NCBI GenBank assembly: GCA_017459865.1
Contig: JAFUCD010000030.1
Location: 1 to 64,000, forward strand
Length of the DNA: 64,000 nt
Source: Oscillospiraceae bacterium
Lineage (GTDB): Bacteria > Bacillota_A > Clostridia > Oscillospirales > Oscillospiraceae
Reading direction: 5' to 3'
The notes beneath the pieces are model-generated. The model worked only from the letters and a program-made list of their open reading frames with translations. It made no database searches and was not told where the DNA came from. Positions 29,266 through 37,803 of the stretch are shown here, piece by piece. Positions within the stretch are counted from its first letter, which is position 1; every line of letters starts with the position of its first letter. A program made the position numbers and the translations under genes.

Positions 29266-31389
29266 ATGAAGAAAAAACGCATCCTTTCCTTCCTGCTTGC
29301 GCTGCTGCTGGTCTGCGCGCTGGTTCCCGTGTCCGCGACCGCGGCGGGCGTCACGGAGGTGTCCTCCGCAGACGAGATGCTTCGGGCGCTGGCGGATACA
29401 CCGGCACAGGCCGCGGGCCGCCGCTCCGCCGCCGCGTCCGCGCCGATCTATGTTCTCGTGCTGGAGCCGACGCTGCCGGACGCCTGCGGCGCGCAGCGCG
29501 TGCTGCACTATGCCGCATACGACGAATACATTCTGGAATTTGCATCCCTCGACACGGCGGAGCAGGGATACCGGACGCTGACGGAGTCCTACGGGCTGCG
29601 AAACTGCTGGCTGGACACGCCAGAGCAGGGCGCGCGCGTGTTGGACGGCAGCGACGGCGCGGCGTTCGCCGCGACCACCTGGGGCGCGAGCCACATGCAT
29701 CTGGACACCTACAAGAGCGACGTTCACCTGACTGAGCACCTCAACGCGGTGTCCCCGATCGTTGCCATCATCGACAGCGGCGTCGATCCGGACAACGCCG
29801 GGCTTGCGGCGCGCAGCGTCCCGGAGAGCTATGACTTTGTGAACAATTCCCATGACCTGTCCGACGTGGCCAGCACAGGCAACGCCCGCGGGCACGGCAC
29901 GCGCGTCGCCTCGATCATGGATTCCGTCCTGCCCGAGAGCGTGCGGTTCATGTATCTGCGCGTATTCGACGAAACGCAGAGCGCCGCGCGTGTCCGCGTG
30001 ATCACGGCGGTCCAATACGCGGCGCAGCATGGCGCCGACGTGATCAATCTCTCCCTCGGCTGGGAGGATGATCAGGGGCAGAACTTTACCTTTTTGGACA
30101 CCGCGCTCAGACTCGCCAACGCCAACGGCGCGACGGTCGTCTGCGCCGCCGGCAACGAACACCAGGACGTTGCAAACTGCTATCCCGCCAGCAGCCCCTA
30201 CACCATCTCGGTATCCGCGGTGGGCAGACGACTGACCGGAACCGGTTATTCGCTGGCCTACGAGGTCTATTCCAACTATGGCGAGAAGATCGACTTCTGC
30301 GCGCCCGGCTCGGGCATCACCGCGACGACGCTCGGCGGCAGCACGGTAAGCTGCACCGGCACGAGCTTCTCGGCGCCGCACATCACGGCAGCCGTGGCCA
30401 TGCTGAAGCTCCTTGAGCCGACGGCAACGCCCGCGCGGGTCTATACGATGCTGCACTCCTGTGCGGACGACATCGGCGTTGCGGGCAAGGACAATCTCTA
30501 TGGCTGGGGAATTCCGATTTTACCGGATCAGGAATTTGAAAAGCTCCACACTTGGGATATCAGCCGCACGGTCAAGGCAGCCACCGCGACGGAAAACGGA
30601 ACGCGCGAGCTGACCTGCTCCTTCTGCGGAAAAACGAAAGAGGAAGAGATCCCCGCCACGGGAGACCGCGTGGACTCCGGATTCGTGGATGTGCCGACGG
30701 ACCAGTATTACGCCAAGCCCGTGACCTGGGCGGCGGCAAACAGCATCACCAGCGGCACGGACAGCACGCACTTCTCCCCGAACGAGATCTGCACGCGCGC
30801 GCAGGTGGTCACGTTCCTCTGGCGCAGCGCGGGCTCGCCGGAGCCGAAGACGCAGCAAAACCCGTTTTACGATGTGCCGCAGGACGCGTATTTCTATGAC
30901 GCGGTGCTCTGGGCGGTCGAAAACGGCATCACGAAGGGCACAAGCGACGTGACCTTCGCGCCGGACGACACCTGCACCCGCGCCCACGTCGTGACGTTCC
31001 TCTGGCGCTTCGATCAGGCCCGGACAGCCGCCGTGCCGACGGAAAGCACGGTATACATCCTGGAGGGCAGCACGCACTATCACAAGGCCGGCTGCTCGCA
31101 CCTGACCGACGACGCGCAGGAGATCGCGCTCGCCGAGGCGATCGATCAGGGCTATGAGGCCTGCCCCGACTGCTGGAGCGAGGCCGGTCCGCTGGAGCCC
31201 GTTAAGCCCGATACGGTCGGCGGCTTTGAAGACGTGCTCGCCGGGGCATATTACGCTGACGCGGTGCTCTGGGCGGTCGAAAACGGCGTCACCACCGGCA
31301 TGACGCCCACGACCTTTGAACCCAACACCGGCTGCTCCCGCGCCCACGTCGTGACGTTCCTGTACCGCTATTATAATCAGGAAGCATAA
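29266..31389 (+). CDS. Secreted subtilisin-like (S8) protease with SLH repeats
   Basis: 707 residues: signal peptide (1-30, ending ATAAG), then the S8 catalytic domain with Asp170 (VAIIDSGVD), His210 (ARGHGTRVAS) and Ser367 (GTSFSAPH). Two SLH repeats follow (FVDVPTDQYYAKPVTWAAAN and FYDVPQDAYFYDAVLWAVEN), then a Cys-bearing insert (YHKAGCSHL, CPDCW), then a third SLH repeat (FEDVLAGAYYADAVLWAVEN) ending the chain. SLH repeats anchor proteins to pyruvylated wall polymers. GGGAG overlaps the GH25 stop. Coupling with a lysozyme suggests roles in wall turnover or nutrient release. Confidence 0.92.
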   Translation: MKKKRILSFLLALLLVCALVPVSATAAGVTEVSSADEMLRALADTPAQAAGRRSAAASAPIYVLVLEPTLPDACGAQRVLHYAAYDEYILEFASLDTAEQGYRTLTESYGLRNCWLDTPEQGARVLDGSDGAAFAATTWGASHMHLDTYKSDVHLTEHLNAVSPIVAIIDSGVDPDNAGLAARSVPESYDFVNNSHDLSDVASTGNARGHGTRVASIMDSVLPESVRFMYLRVFDETQSAARVRVITAVQYAAQHGADVINLSLGWEDDQGQNFTFLDTALRLANANGATVVCAAGNEHQDVANCYPASSPYTISVSAVGRRLTGTGYSLAYEVYSNYGEKIDFCAPGSGITATTLGGSTVSCTGTSFSAPHITAAVAMLKLLEPTATPARVYTMLHSCADDIGVAGKDNLYGWGIPILPDQEFEKLHTWDISRTVKAATATENGTRELTCSFCGKTKEEEIPATGDRVDSGFVDVPTDQYYAKPVTWAAANSITSGTDSTHFSPNEICTRAQVVTFLWRSAGSPEPKTQQNPFYDVPQDAYFYDAVLWAVENGITKGTSDVTFAPDDTCTRAHVVTFLWRFDQARTAAVPTESTVYILEGSTHYHKAGCSHLTDDAQEIALAEAIDQGYEACPDCWSEAGPLEPVKPDTVGGFEDVLAGAYYADAVLWAVENGVTTGMTPTTFEPNTGCSRAHVVTFLYRYYNQEA

Positions 31390-31406
31390 AACGAAAAGCA
31401 AACAGC

Positions 31407-31446
31407 AAGCGCTGTCTCCGTTTGTGGTTCGGAGACAGCGCTTTTT
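31407..31446 (+). terminator. Rho-independent terminator after the protease gene
   Basis: AAGCGCTGTCTCCG and CGGAGACAGCGCTT form a perfect 14-bp stem, then TTTT. It lies between convergent genes and may serve both. Confidence 0.9.
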
Positions 31447-31448
31447 CT

Positions 31449-32225
31449 TTAACCGACCCCTGTCAGCGCGAGCGAAAGCGCAAGCGCGAACAGGTTGCTC
31501 AGCAGATTGACCGCGTCGTTGGTCACGCACCGCGCGCCGCTGACGCGCACGGCGGGCGCACCGCAATGGATCTCCCGCTCCGTGACGGTCCCGCAGACGG
31601 CACAGCGAAACTTCACCTGCGCGCGCGAGCCGAGCACGCTGTCGAACACCGCGCCGAGAAAGCCCGCCGCGAGCACGACACCGAAGGTGGCGACGCTTTG
31701 AGATCCCAGCGCGCTCACGCCGGCGATCGCCGCCGCGCCGAGCAGCTCTGAGAGCGTGCCGAGCCATGTCACGCCGCCGGAGAGTCCTGCGCTGACCGGT
31801 CGTCCGGTGCAGATATCGCGCGGCGGCGATTTCGAGAGTGGCCCGAGCTTGGACGCGAGACTGTCCGCGAGCGACTCCGCCATCACGGCGCAGAAGCCCG
31901 TGCGGAAGGCATGCTGTCCCGTGATCCGGAACAGAAGCAGCGCGCACGCCGCGACGCCGACATTGCAGGCAACGCGCGTGGCGTCCCGGCTGCCGGATTT
32001 GCGGCGGACGGCGAATGGATCGGCGCGCCCGCCGGCAAACCGGTCTGCGGCGACGGTTCCAAGCAGCGTCACCGCCAGCACGGCAAAGGCCGTGCCGCCG
32101 CCGAAGGCGGTGACCGCGACGCACAGCGCCCAGGCGAGCGCCGTGCCGCCCGGCGTCAGCGCGCGCCGCCAGAGCGCCGCGCCCGCCAAAGCCGAGCTGA
32201 GCAGGAGGGCGGGAAGGAGATTCAT
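31449..32225 (-). CDS. DUF92-family membrane protein
   Basis: 258 residues with about six helices and the DUF92 pattern: LTPGGTALAWALCVAVTAFG near the start, ESLADSLASKLGPLS in the middle, and the GGVTWLGTLSELLGA and TNDAVNLLSN segments. DUF92 includes TMEM19 and plant VTE6, a phytyl-phosphate kinase, so a polyprenyl-alcohol phosphorylation role is possible. CAVCG and HCG cysteines in the loop before the last helices could bind zinc. A single-gene unit on the minus strand. Confidence 0.8.
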   Translation of the reverse strand: MNLLPALLLSSALAGAALWRRALTPGGTALAWALCVAVTAFGGGTAFAVLAVTLLGTVAADRFAGGRADPFAVRRKSGSRDATRVACNVGVAACALLLFRITGQHAFRTGFCAVMAESLADSLASKLGPLSKSPPRDICTGRPVSAGLSGGVTWLGTLSELLGAAAIAGVSALGSQSVATFGVVLAAGFLGAVFDSVLGSRAQVKFRCAVCGTVTEREIHCGAPAVRVSGARCVTNDAVNLLSNLFALALSLALTGVG

Positions 32226-32268
32226 GGGGACCGCCCTCCTTTCTATGGGAAAATAAGAATGGATCGCG

Positions 32269-33255
32269 TTAATCCTGCGCGGCGTACCTTTCGCCGCTGT
32301 GGATATAACCCGGTTCTTTTGTCGAGATGATGTCCGTCTCGCGGGGGTCAGACTCCATCAGGTGCATCATGCTGCCCTTGAACGTCTTATAAAACCACAC
32401 GCCGGGCGTGAAGATGAGCTTGACATACAGCACGCTCAGCCACACGCGGAAGCGGCTGGGCTCGGTGACCTTCTGCACGCGGCTCTCGGTATAGACCATT
32501 TTGCCGATGTGCTTGGGGCAGTTCGATTCGCAGATGCCGCAGCCGAGGCACTTGTCGAGGTCGATCACGTGGTTCCCGTTTTCATCAAAGCGCAGCGCGC
32601 CGACGGGGCACGCCTTCACGCACTTCCGGCAATGGACGCACTGCGTCTCGTCGAACTCCGGCAGATACGGGCCGTTGTAGTTCACGAACGGGACGTGGTA
32701 CTGCGTCTTGAGCGTGAGCGGCATGCAGCAGCACGGGCAGCAGAAGCAGAGGTTGTCCTGATACGGCTGCACGCAGCTCTCGACCACGGCGATCAGATTG
32801 CGCTGGTGCGCCATCTCCGCCACGGCGAGACATTCCTCCACGCTCACGGCGCGCTCACCGGCCTTCTTCTTCAGCTTGCCGTAGAAGTTCAGCCCGAAGC
32901 AGGTGTTGATCGGGTTGTCGCAGTTGCCGCGCACCGTGCGGCAGACGCAGGGGCTGACGGCGATGTCGGTCGTATTGCGGATGATGTCCTTCGCCACCTC
33001 GATCGGTACGACGACGGAGTTCGTGTGGATGTAGCGGTAGTGCAGCTCCAGACTCTTGCGGATCATGGGGCCGATGATCGGCTTGACCGCGAGCTGGCCC
33101 ATCATGTACGAAAAGCGCACCACGTCCACGGTGTTCTTCAGATGCTTCTTTAAGAAATTCGCGCGAAACTTCGCGTCGCTGTCATACAGCGTGATGCCGT
33201 CGACCTCCACCTTGCGGGAGGTGTAGCGGTTCGTGCTTTGGACTTCCTGTGCCAT
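32269..33255 (-). CDS. 4Fe-4S cluster protein
   Basis: 328 residues. The C-terminal half holds a two-cluster ferredoxin module: CVHCRKCVKACP and CLGCGICESNCP (about residues 222-265). The N-terminal half has extra cysteines in CVCRTVRGNCDNPI and FCCPCCCMP, the same pattern seen in the N-terminal part of the large oxidoreductase at 59096. ATG at 33255 follows AAGGGGAT. It likely shuttles electrons for an unidentified reductase. A LysR regulator is transcribed divergently, and a palindrome lies between the two, suggesting regulated expression. Confidence 0.8.
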   Translation of the reverse strand: MAQEVQSTNRYTSRKVEVDGITLYDSDAKFRANFLKKHLKNTVDVVRFSYMMGQLAVKPIIGPMIRKSLELHYRYIHTNSVVVPIEVAKDIIRNTTDIAVSPCVCRTVRGNCDNPINTCFGLNFYGKLKKKAGERAVSVEECLAVAEMAHQRNLIAVVESCVQPYQDNLCFCCPCCCMPLTLKTQYHVPFVNYNGPYLPEFDETQCVHCRKCVKACPVGALRFDENGNHVIDLDKCLGCGICESNCPKHIGKMVYTESRVQKVTEPSRFRVWLSVLYVKLIFTPGVWFYKTFKGSMMHLMESDPRETDIISTKEPGYIHSGERYAAQD

Positions 33256-33367
33256 GAGAATATCCCCCTTCAAAACGTTCAGACCGGTTTGGTATTTCAC
33301 GCTTTTACTCTAGCATGCGGGCTTTGAAAAAGATAATATTTTGTCAAACGAAGTTCATTCCCCGCGT

Positions 33368-33386
33368 GGTTATGAACTTCATAACC
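33368..33386. promoter_or_regulatory. Likely LysR operator
   Basis: A perfect palindrome GGTTATGAACTTCATAACC lies in the divergent gap between the iron-sulfur gene and the LysR gene, with weaker CCCG/CGGG symmetry further out. The size and position fit a LysR recognition site. Confidence 0.7.
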
Positions 33387-33458
33387 AACGGGATATTTGA
33401 CTTTTGTGCGACGCAACAGTACAATATTGTTGAGAACACACAGCGAGGAGGATTGGTC

Positions 33459-34367
33459 ATGGAGCTGCGGGATCTGCGGTTTTTCTGTCTGACAGCGGAG
33501 CTGGGGAGCGTGACGCGCGCGGCGGACAGCCTGTGCGTGTCGCAGCCATTTGTGACGAAGGTGATCCATCATCTTGAGGAGGAGCTCGGCACAAAGCTTT
33601 TCGACATCGAGCGGCGGCGCATCGTCTTAAACGAGAACGGCGCGTACTTTTATCGCGAGGCGAAGGACATCCTCGCGCGGCTCGACCGTCTGACGGAGAA
33701 CATGGCTGTGAAGCAGGAGCAGGCGGAGTTCAAAACGAAGTTGCTGTACAACAACGCGGGCTACTTGAGCGCGCTGAACAACGCCTTCATGGAGCAGTAC
33801 CCCAAGGGCGTCCTCTCCGAGACCTACGCCCCGCGAAAGGACATCATCGATCTGCTGAACACGAACAAGGCGGACTTCGCCATCACGCTGCCGCCGATCA
33901 CGGGCGAGGAATCGCGCATGATCGAGACGATCACGGTCTTAAAGGACACGGGCAGCATCATGGTACCGCCGGACCACCCGCTGTATCAGAAGGAGTTTGT
34001 CACGCTCGAGGACATCGCCCCCTACCCCATCGTGATCGCGCCGAAGGGCAGCGGCATGCGCGACACGATCGACAGCATCTTCGCCAGGCACGGGCTGGTG
34101 CCGAACGTGGTGTATGAGACGCCGGACATGGATCTGCAGCAGCGCATGGTGCTGGTGAACAAGCGCGGCATCTGCTTCATGTCCATCATCCACACGCGCG
34201 ACCCGCTCATCGGGCAATACTGCCGCAAAACCGTCACGGATCACGCCTTCGGCACGGTGGGCTTAAGCTTCAACAAGTTCCGCCCGCAGACGGCCGGGAT
34301 GCTCGCCTTCCGCCGCTTCGCGGTCGGCTTTTTCGGCGCGCTGCAGGCGATGGCCGATGAGATCTGA
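33459..34367 (+). CDS. LysR-family transcriptional regulator
   Basis: 302 residues with the LysR N-terminal helix-turn-helix (MELRDLRFFCLTAELGSVTR, then AADSLCVSQPFVTKVIHHLE) and a C-terminal type 2 periplasmic-binding-like effector domain. ATG at 33459 has GAGGAGG in front; the longer frame from 33315 covers the operator and is rejected. It is expected to activate or repress the divergent iron-sulfur gene in response to a small molecule. Confidence 0.9.
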   Translation: MELRDLRFFCLTAELGSVTRAADSLCVSQPFVTKVIHHLEEELGTKLFDIERRRIVLNENGAYFYREAKDILARLDRLTENMAVKQEQAEFKTKLLYNNAGYLSALNNAFMEQYPKGVLSETYAPRKDIIDLLNTNKADFAITLPPITGEESRMIETITVLKDTGSIMVPPDHPLYQKEFVTLEDIAPYPIVIAPKGSGMRDTIDSIFARHGLVPNVVYETPDMDLQQRMVLVNKRGICFMSIIHTRDPLIGQYCRKTVTDHAFGTVGLSFNKFRPQTAGMLAFRRFAVGFFGALQAMADEI

Positions 34368-34374
34368 GATACAT

Positions 34375-34658
34375 AGCAACAACCTCCGCCGGTCGGCGGA
34401 GGTTGTTGCTGCAGCTTGTCAAAAAAGTCCTTGACGGACATTTTTGACAAGCTGCGCAGTCGCCGACATGTTTGCTGTGCAAACAGCAAATCGCTTGAAA
34501 ACCAGGGGTTTTCAAGCGATTTGCGGCGACAATAGATTTGACTCGAGGCGGGCCTTGCCCCCTCGAGCTCCCCCGCTGCTCTGTTTCGTGGGCCAGCAGC
34601 ATAGTTTTTTGACTATCTCACACAACAACCTCCGCCGGTCGGCGGAGGTTGTTGCTGG
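34375..34658. repeat. Structured intergenic island 2
   Basis: Four nested inverted repeats: a 33-nt hairpin CAACAACCTCCGCC/GGCGGAGGTTGTTG occurs at both ends (about 34378-34409 and 34625-34656) as a direct repeat. Between them are CAGCTTGTCAAAAA/TTTTTGACAAGCTG (34412-34455) and AAATCGCTTGAAAACC/GGTTTTCAAGCGATTT (about 34489-34523). The central part resembles island 1 at 16228-16440. The whole gap between the LysR and EEP genes is occupied by it; no gene is seen. The terminal hairpins are likely transcription terminators of the two convergent genes. Confidence 0.6.
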
Positions 34659-34678
34659 TTTTTGATTCGATTGCGTGA

Positions 34679-35761
34679 TCACGCCTGCAGCGTGATGTCC
34701 ATCCGGACCGGGTTGTGGTCGGAGAACTCGAAGCCGGCGTTCACGGTCTCGACCTCGTCCACGCGGACGTTCGGGGAGACGATGAAGCCGTCGATCACGT
34801 AGTATTGCGTCGCATCGCTCGCGGGGTCGTAGGGCTCGTTGAGCAGGCGGCAGGTGGGCGTGCTGATGTCGGTGACGAACTGCCAGCCCTCGCCGGGCAG
34901 ATCGCTCTCGCTGAGCGTGCCGGGCGTCCAGAGGTCTGCGTTCTTGACGGGATATTTGTCCAGCGCGCCGGGGAAGGTCTGGTTGAAGTCGCCGCCGGCG
35001 ATGACATAGTTGCCCTTTTCATATTCGGCGGTGAGGAAGTCCATCAGCGCCTTGGTCTGGGCGGCCTTGCCCTCGCCGTCGTCATAGGCCTCCAGATGGA
35101 GGTTCACGATGACGAGCTCCTTGTCCGTGTCCTCCAGCGGTACGCGCGTGACGAGCAGACAGCGTTTGAGGTTCGCGACGCTCACAGGCCACTTGAAGGG
35201 GCTGGGCAGCGCGATGCGCTCGGCGTCGGAGATCTCGGTGGAGGTCATCGTGAACACGCCGCTCGAGACCTTGCCCAGCGGGGACGACAGCGGGATGGGC
35301 ACATAGGCGCACTTATAGTTCAGCGCATAAGCGCTCGTGAAGCCCACTTCCCCGGCAATGGCGTCTGTCTCGACCACGCCGAAGCTGCGCTTGGAGCCGG
35401 AGTCGACCTCCTGCAGCAGCATGATGTCCGCCATAAAGTCATGATCGTCCGGGCGGAGCTGCTCAACGATGCCGGCGATGTTCTTATCCACGATCTGCTG
35501 GCTCTCGGGACGGCTCTGCTTACCGCCGTCCATGAAGAAGTCGGATTCTTTGCCGAGGCTGGCATAGCCGACGTTCCAGGTCATGATGGTGAACGAATCG
35601 CCGTTGGCGAGCGAGCCCGTGCTGTTCTCGCCCGGATCGGAGACCGTCGCCTTCGCGGTCTTCGGATTCAGCGCCGTGACCGTGAGGAAACCGAGGAAGA
35701 TCGCGATCGCCAGCACGATAACGAGCAGCAGGACGCCGACGAACTTCAGAAATTTTTTCAT
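34679..35761 (-). CDS. Membrane-anchored endonuclease/exonuclease/phosphatase-family protein
   Basis: 360 residues: an N-terminal membrane anchor (KKFLKFVGVLLLVIVLAIAI) and an EEP fold with MTWNVGY, LLQEVDS (metal-binding Glu), VNLHLEAYDDGE, GGDFNQTFPG and FSDHNPV (catalytic Asp-His). EEP enzymes cut phosphodiesters in DNA, sphingomyelin or phosphoinositides. An anchored outer domain of this type could act on lipid or nucleic-acid substrates outside the cell. ATG at 35761 follows AGAGAGG. No partner gene is close. Confidence 0.85.
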   Translation of the reverse strand: MKKFLKFVGVLLLVIVLAIAIFLGFLTVTALNPKTAKATVSDPGENSTGSLANGDSFTIMTWNVGYASLGKESDFFMDGGKQSRPESQQIVDKNIAGIVEQLRPDDHDFMADIMLLQEVDSGSKRSFGVVETDAIAGEVGFTSAYALNYKCAYVPIPLSSPLGKVSSGVFTMTSTEISDAERIALPSPFKWPVSVANLKRCLLVTRVPLEDTDKELVIVNLHLEAYDDGEGKAAQTKALMDFLTAEYEKGNYVIAGGDFNQTFPGALDKYPVKNADLWTPGTLSESDLPGEGWQFVTDISTPTCRLLNEPYDPASDATQYYVIDGFIVSPNVRVDEVETVNAGFEFSDHNPVRMDITLQA

Positions 35762-35838
35762 GGGACACACCTCTCTTTTTCTCTTTCTGGGTGCAGTATA
35801 TCATATCTTCCCCGACCGGACAATCCGTTTTTACGCGA

Positions 35839-36312
35839 TCACGGGCGATTTAACAGCCAAACCGCAAAATTCAGATAGCCCGCAAACACGAGCCAGACAA
35901 GATACGGGAGCTGGAGTCTGGCGGCAAGCGCGCTGTGCCCGCTGAAGATACGCGTCATGCGCGCCGCGAGCGCGAGCAGCAGCACCAGCCAGAAGAACGC
36001 GAGCAGCCGCGCCTCCAGTCGGAAAAACAGGATCGTCCAGAAAAAGTTCACCGCCAGCTGCAGCGCCCAGGCCTCGACCGCGCGGCGCCGTTCCCGCCCG
36101 GAGGTCTCCCGCCAGACGATCGCCATGCCGACGCCCATGAGCACATACAGCAGCGTCCAGACCACCGGGAACAGCCACCCCGGCGGCGAGAGCGGCGGCT
36201 GCCGGAGCGCGGCGAAGTCCCGCATCCCGCTGCCCGTGAGCAGCGCGGACAGGCCCCCGACCGCCAGCGCAGCTGCGGAAAATCCCACATACGGTCGATA
36301 TTGCTTCCACAT
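35839..36312 (-). CDS. tspO: TspO/MBR-family protein
   Basis: 157 residues, five hydrophobic helices and the tryptophan/proline-rich TspO core: PPLSPPGWLFPVVWTLLY, NFFWTILFF and LPYLVWLVFAGYLNF. TspO binds tetrapyrroles and cholesterol-like ligands. It is a single gene, separated from the divergent glyA by 160 bp. Confidence 0.88.
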   Translation of the reverse strand: MWKQYRPYVGFSAAALAVGGLSALLTGSGMRDFAALRQPPLSPPGWLFPVVWTLLYVLMGVGMAIVWRETSGRERRRAVEAWALQLAVNFFWTILFFRLEARLLAFFWLVLLLALAARMTRIFSGHSALAARLQLPYLVWLVFAGYLNFAVWLLNRP

Positions 36313-36408
36313 TTTGCATCACCTCGTCCAAAGCATTTGCCAAGATACCGAATAATATGCGCAAAAGGCGGGAAAAAGTACACAAATGGCTGAATTTTCA
36401 ACGGATTC

Positions 36409-36437
36409 TTGCATTTTCAAGCACTTTCGATTAGAAT
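36409..36437 (+). promoter_or_regulatory. Promoter of glyA
   Basis: TTGCAT (36409-36414) and TAGAAT (36432-36437) with a 17-bp spacer, 36 nt before the start codon. Confidence 0.6.
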
Positions 36438-36472
36438 AGTTCTGCTTCAGCAAAGAAAAGGAGTGTATCAAG

Positions 36473-37714
36473 TTGCACTATGAAAAACTGATTCAAACGG
36501 ACCCCGAGCTTTTTGCCTCCATGGAGCGCGAGCTGCGGCGGCAGCAGGACCACATCGAGCTGATCGCCTCCGAGAACTTCACGAGCCGCGCCGTGATCGA
36601 AGCGATGGGGAGCTATCTGACCAATAAATACGCCGAGGGCTACCCCGGCGCACGCTATTACGGCGGCTGCGAATACGTCGACGAGGTCGAGCGCCTCGCG
36701 ATCGCGCGCGCAAAGGCGCTCTTCGGCGCGGAACACGCCAACGTGCAGCCCCACTCCGGCGCGCAGGCGAACGTCGCGGTGTACGCCGCGCTGCTGCAGC
36801 CGGGCGACCGGATCCTCGGCATGGATCTCGCCCACGGCGGGCATCTGACCCACGGCAGCAAGGCCTCCGTCACCGGCCGGTATTACGAGGCGCACCACTA
36901 CGGCGTGAGCCCCGAGACCGAGACCATCGACTATGACGAGGTCGCGCGCATCGCCCGCGAGGTGCAGCCGAAGCTGATCGTGGCGGGCGCGAGCGCCTAT
37001 CCGCGTCTGATCGATTTTGAGCGCTTCCGCGCCATCGCGGACGAGGTCGGCGCCTATCTGATGGTCGACATGGCGCACATCGGCGGTCTCGTCGCCGGCG
37101 GGGCGCACCCCTCCCCCGTGCCGTATGCCGACGTCGTGACCACGACGACGCACAAGACGCTCCGCGGCCCGCGCGGCGCGATCATCCTCTGCCGCGAAGA
37201 GCTCGGCAAGAAGATCGACTCCGGCGTGTTCCCGCGCACGCAGGGCGGTCCGCTGATGCACATCATCGCGGCGAAGGCCGTCTGCCTGAAGGAGGCCTCC
37301 GAGCCCGCCTTCGCGGACTACGCCCGCCAGATCGTGAAAAATGCCGCCGTGCTCGCCGACACGCTGCAGGCGGGCGGCGTCCGCCTCGTCTCTGGCGGCA
37401 CGGACAACCACCTGATGCTGATGGACGTGCTGAGCCGCGGCCGCAACGGCAAGCAGGTGCAGGAGCTGCTCGACGCGGCGAACATCACCGCGAACAAGAA
37501 CGCCATCCCCTTCGACACCCAGCCCGTGAGTCTCACGAGCGGCGTGCGTCTCGGCACCGCCGCCAGCACCACGCGCGGCATGGGCGAGCAGGAGATGCAG
37601 CAGATCGGCAAGCTCATCTGCCGTCTCATCGACGAGCAGGAGGCCGCCGTCCCGGCGGTCAAGGCCGAGGTCCTCGCCCTGTGCGAGCGCTTCCCGCTCT
37701 ATCCGGAGGACTGA
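36473..37714 (+). CDS. glyA: Serine hydroxymethyltransferase
   Basis: 413 residues, full length. PLP lysine in [13 protein letters not shown] (near residue 226), [10 protein letters not shown] near the N-terminus, [10 protein letters not shown] and the folate-binding region. It converts serine and tetrahydrofolate to glycine and 5,10-methylene-tetrahydrofolate. TTG at 36473 is the start: AAAGGAG sits 8 nt upstream and no ATG is available before the conserved N-terminal HYEKLIQ. A terminator follows. Confidence 0.97.
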   Translation: MHYEKLIQTDPELFASMERELRRQQDHIELIASENFTSRAVIEAMGSYLTNKYAEGYPGARYYGGCEYVDEVERLAIARAKALFGAEHANVQPHSGAQANVAVYAALLQPGDRILGMDLAHGGHLTHGSKASVTGRYYEAHHYGVSPETETIDYDEVARIAREVQPKLIVAGASAYPRLIDFERFRAIADEVGAYLMVDMAHIGGLVAGGAHPSPVPYADVVTTTTHKTLRGPRGAIILCREELGKKIDSGVFPRTQGGPLMHIIAAKAVCLKEASEPAFADYARQIVKNAAVLADTLQAGGVRLVSGGTDNHLMLMDVLSRGRNGKQVQELLDAANITANKNAIPFDTQPVSLTSGVRLGTAASTTRGMGEQEMQQIGKLICRLIDEQEAAVPAVKAEVLALCERFPLYPED

Positions 37715-37728
37715 GATCAAAATGGAAA

Positions 37729-37756
37729 CGCCGCTGCAGCCGCAGCGGCGTTTTTT
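37729..37756 (+). terminator. Rho-independent terminator after glyA
   Basis: CGCCGCTGC and GCAGCGGCG with a 4-nt loop, then TTTTTT. Confidence 0.92.
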
Positions 37757-37803
37757 GACTGGCGAAGCAGTGCCGCGTGGCGCTGCTTCGTCGCTTTTTC
37801 AGA

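Noticed and set aside
30520..32124. 534-codon minus open frame across the protease gene and DUF92 gene
   Set aside because: Crosses the terminator and shadows two genes; no motif or ribosome site.
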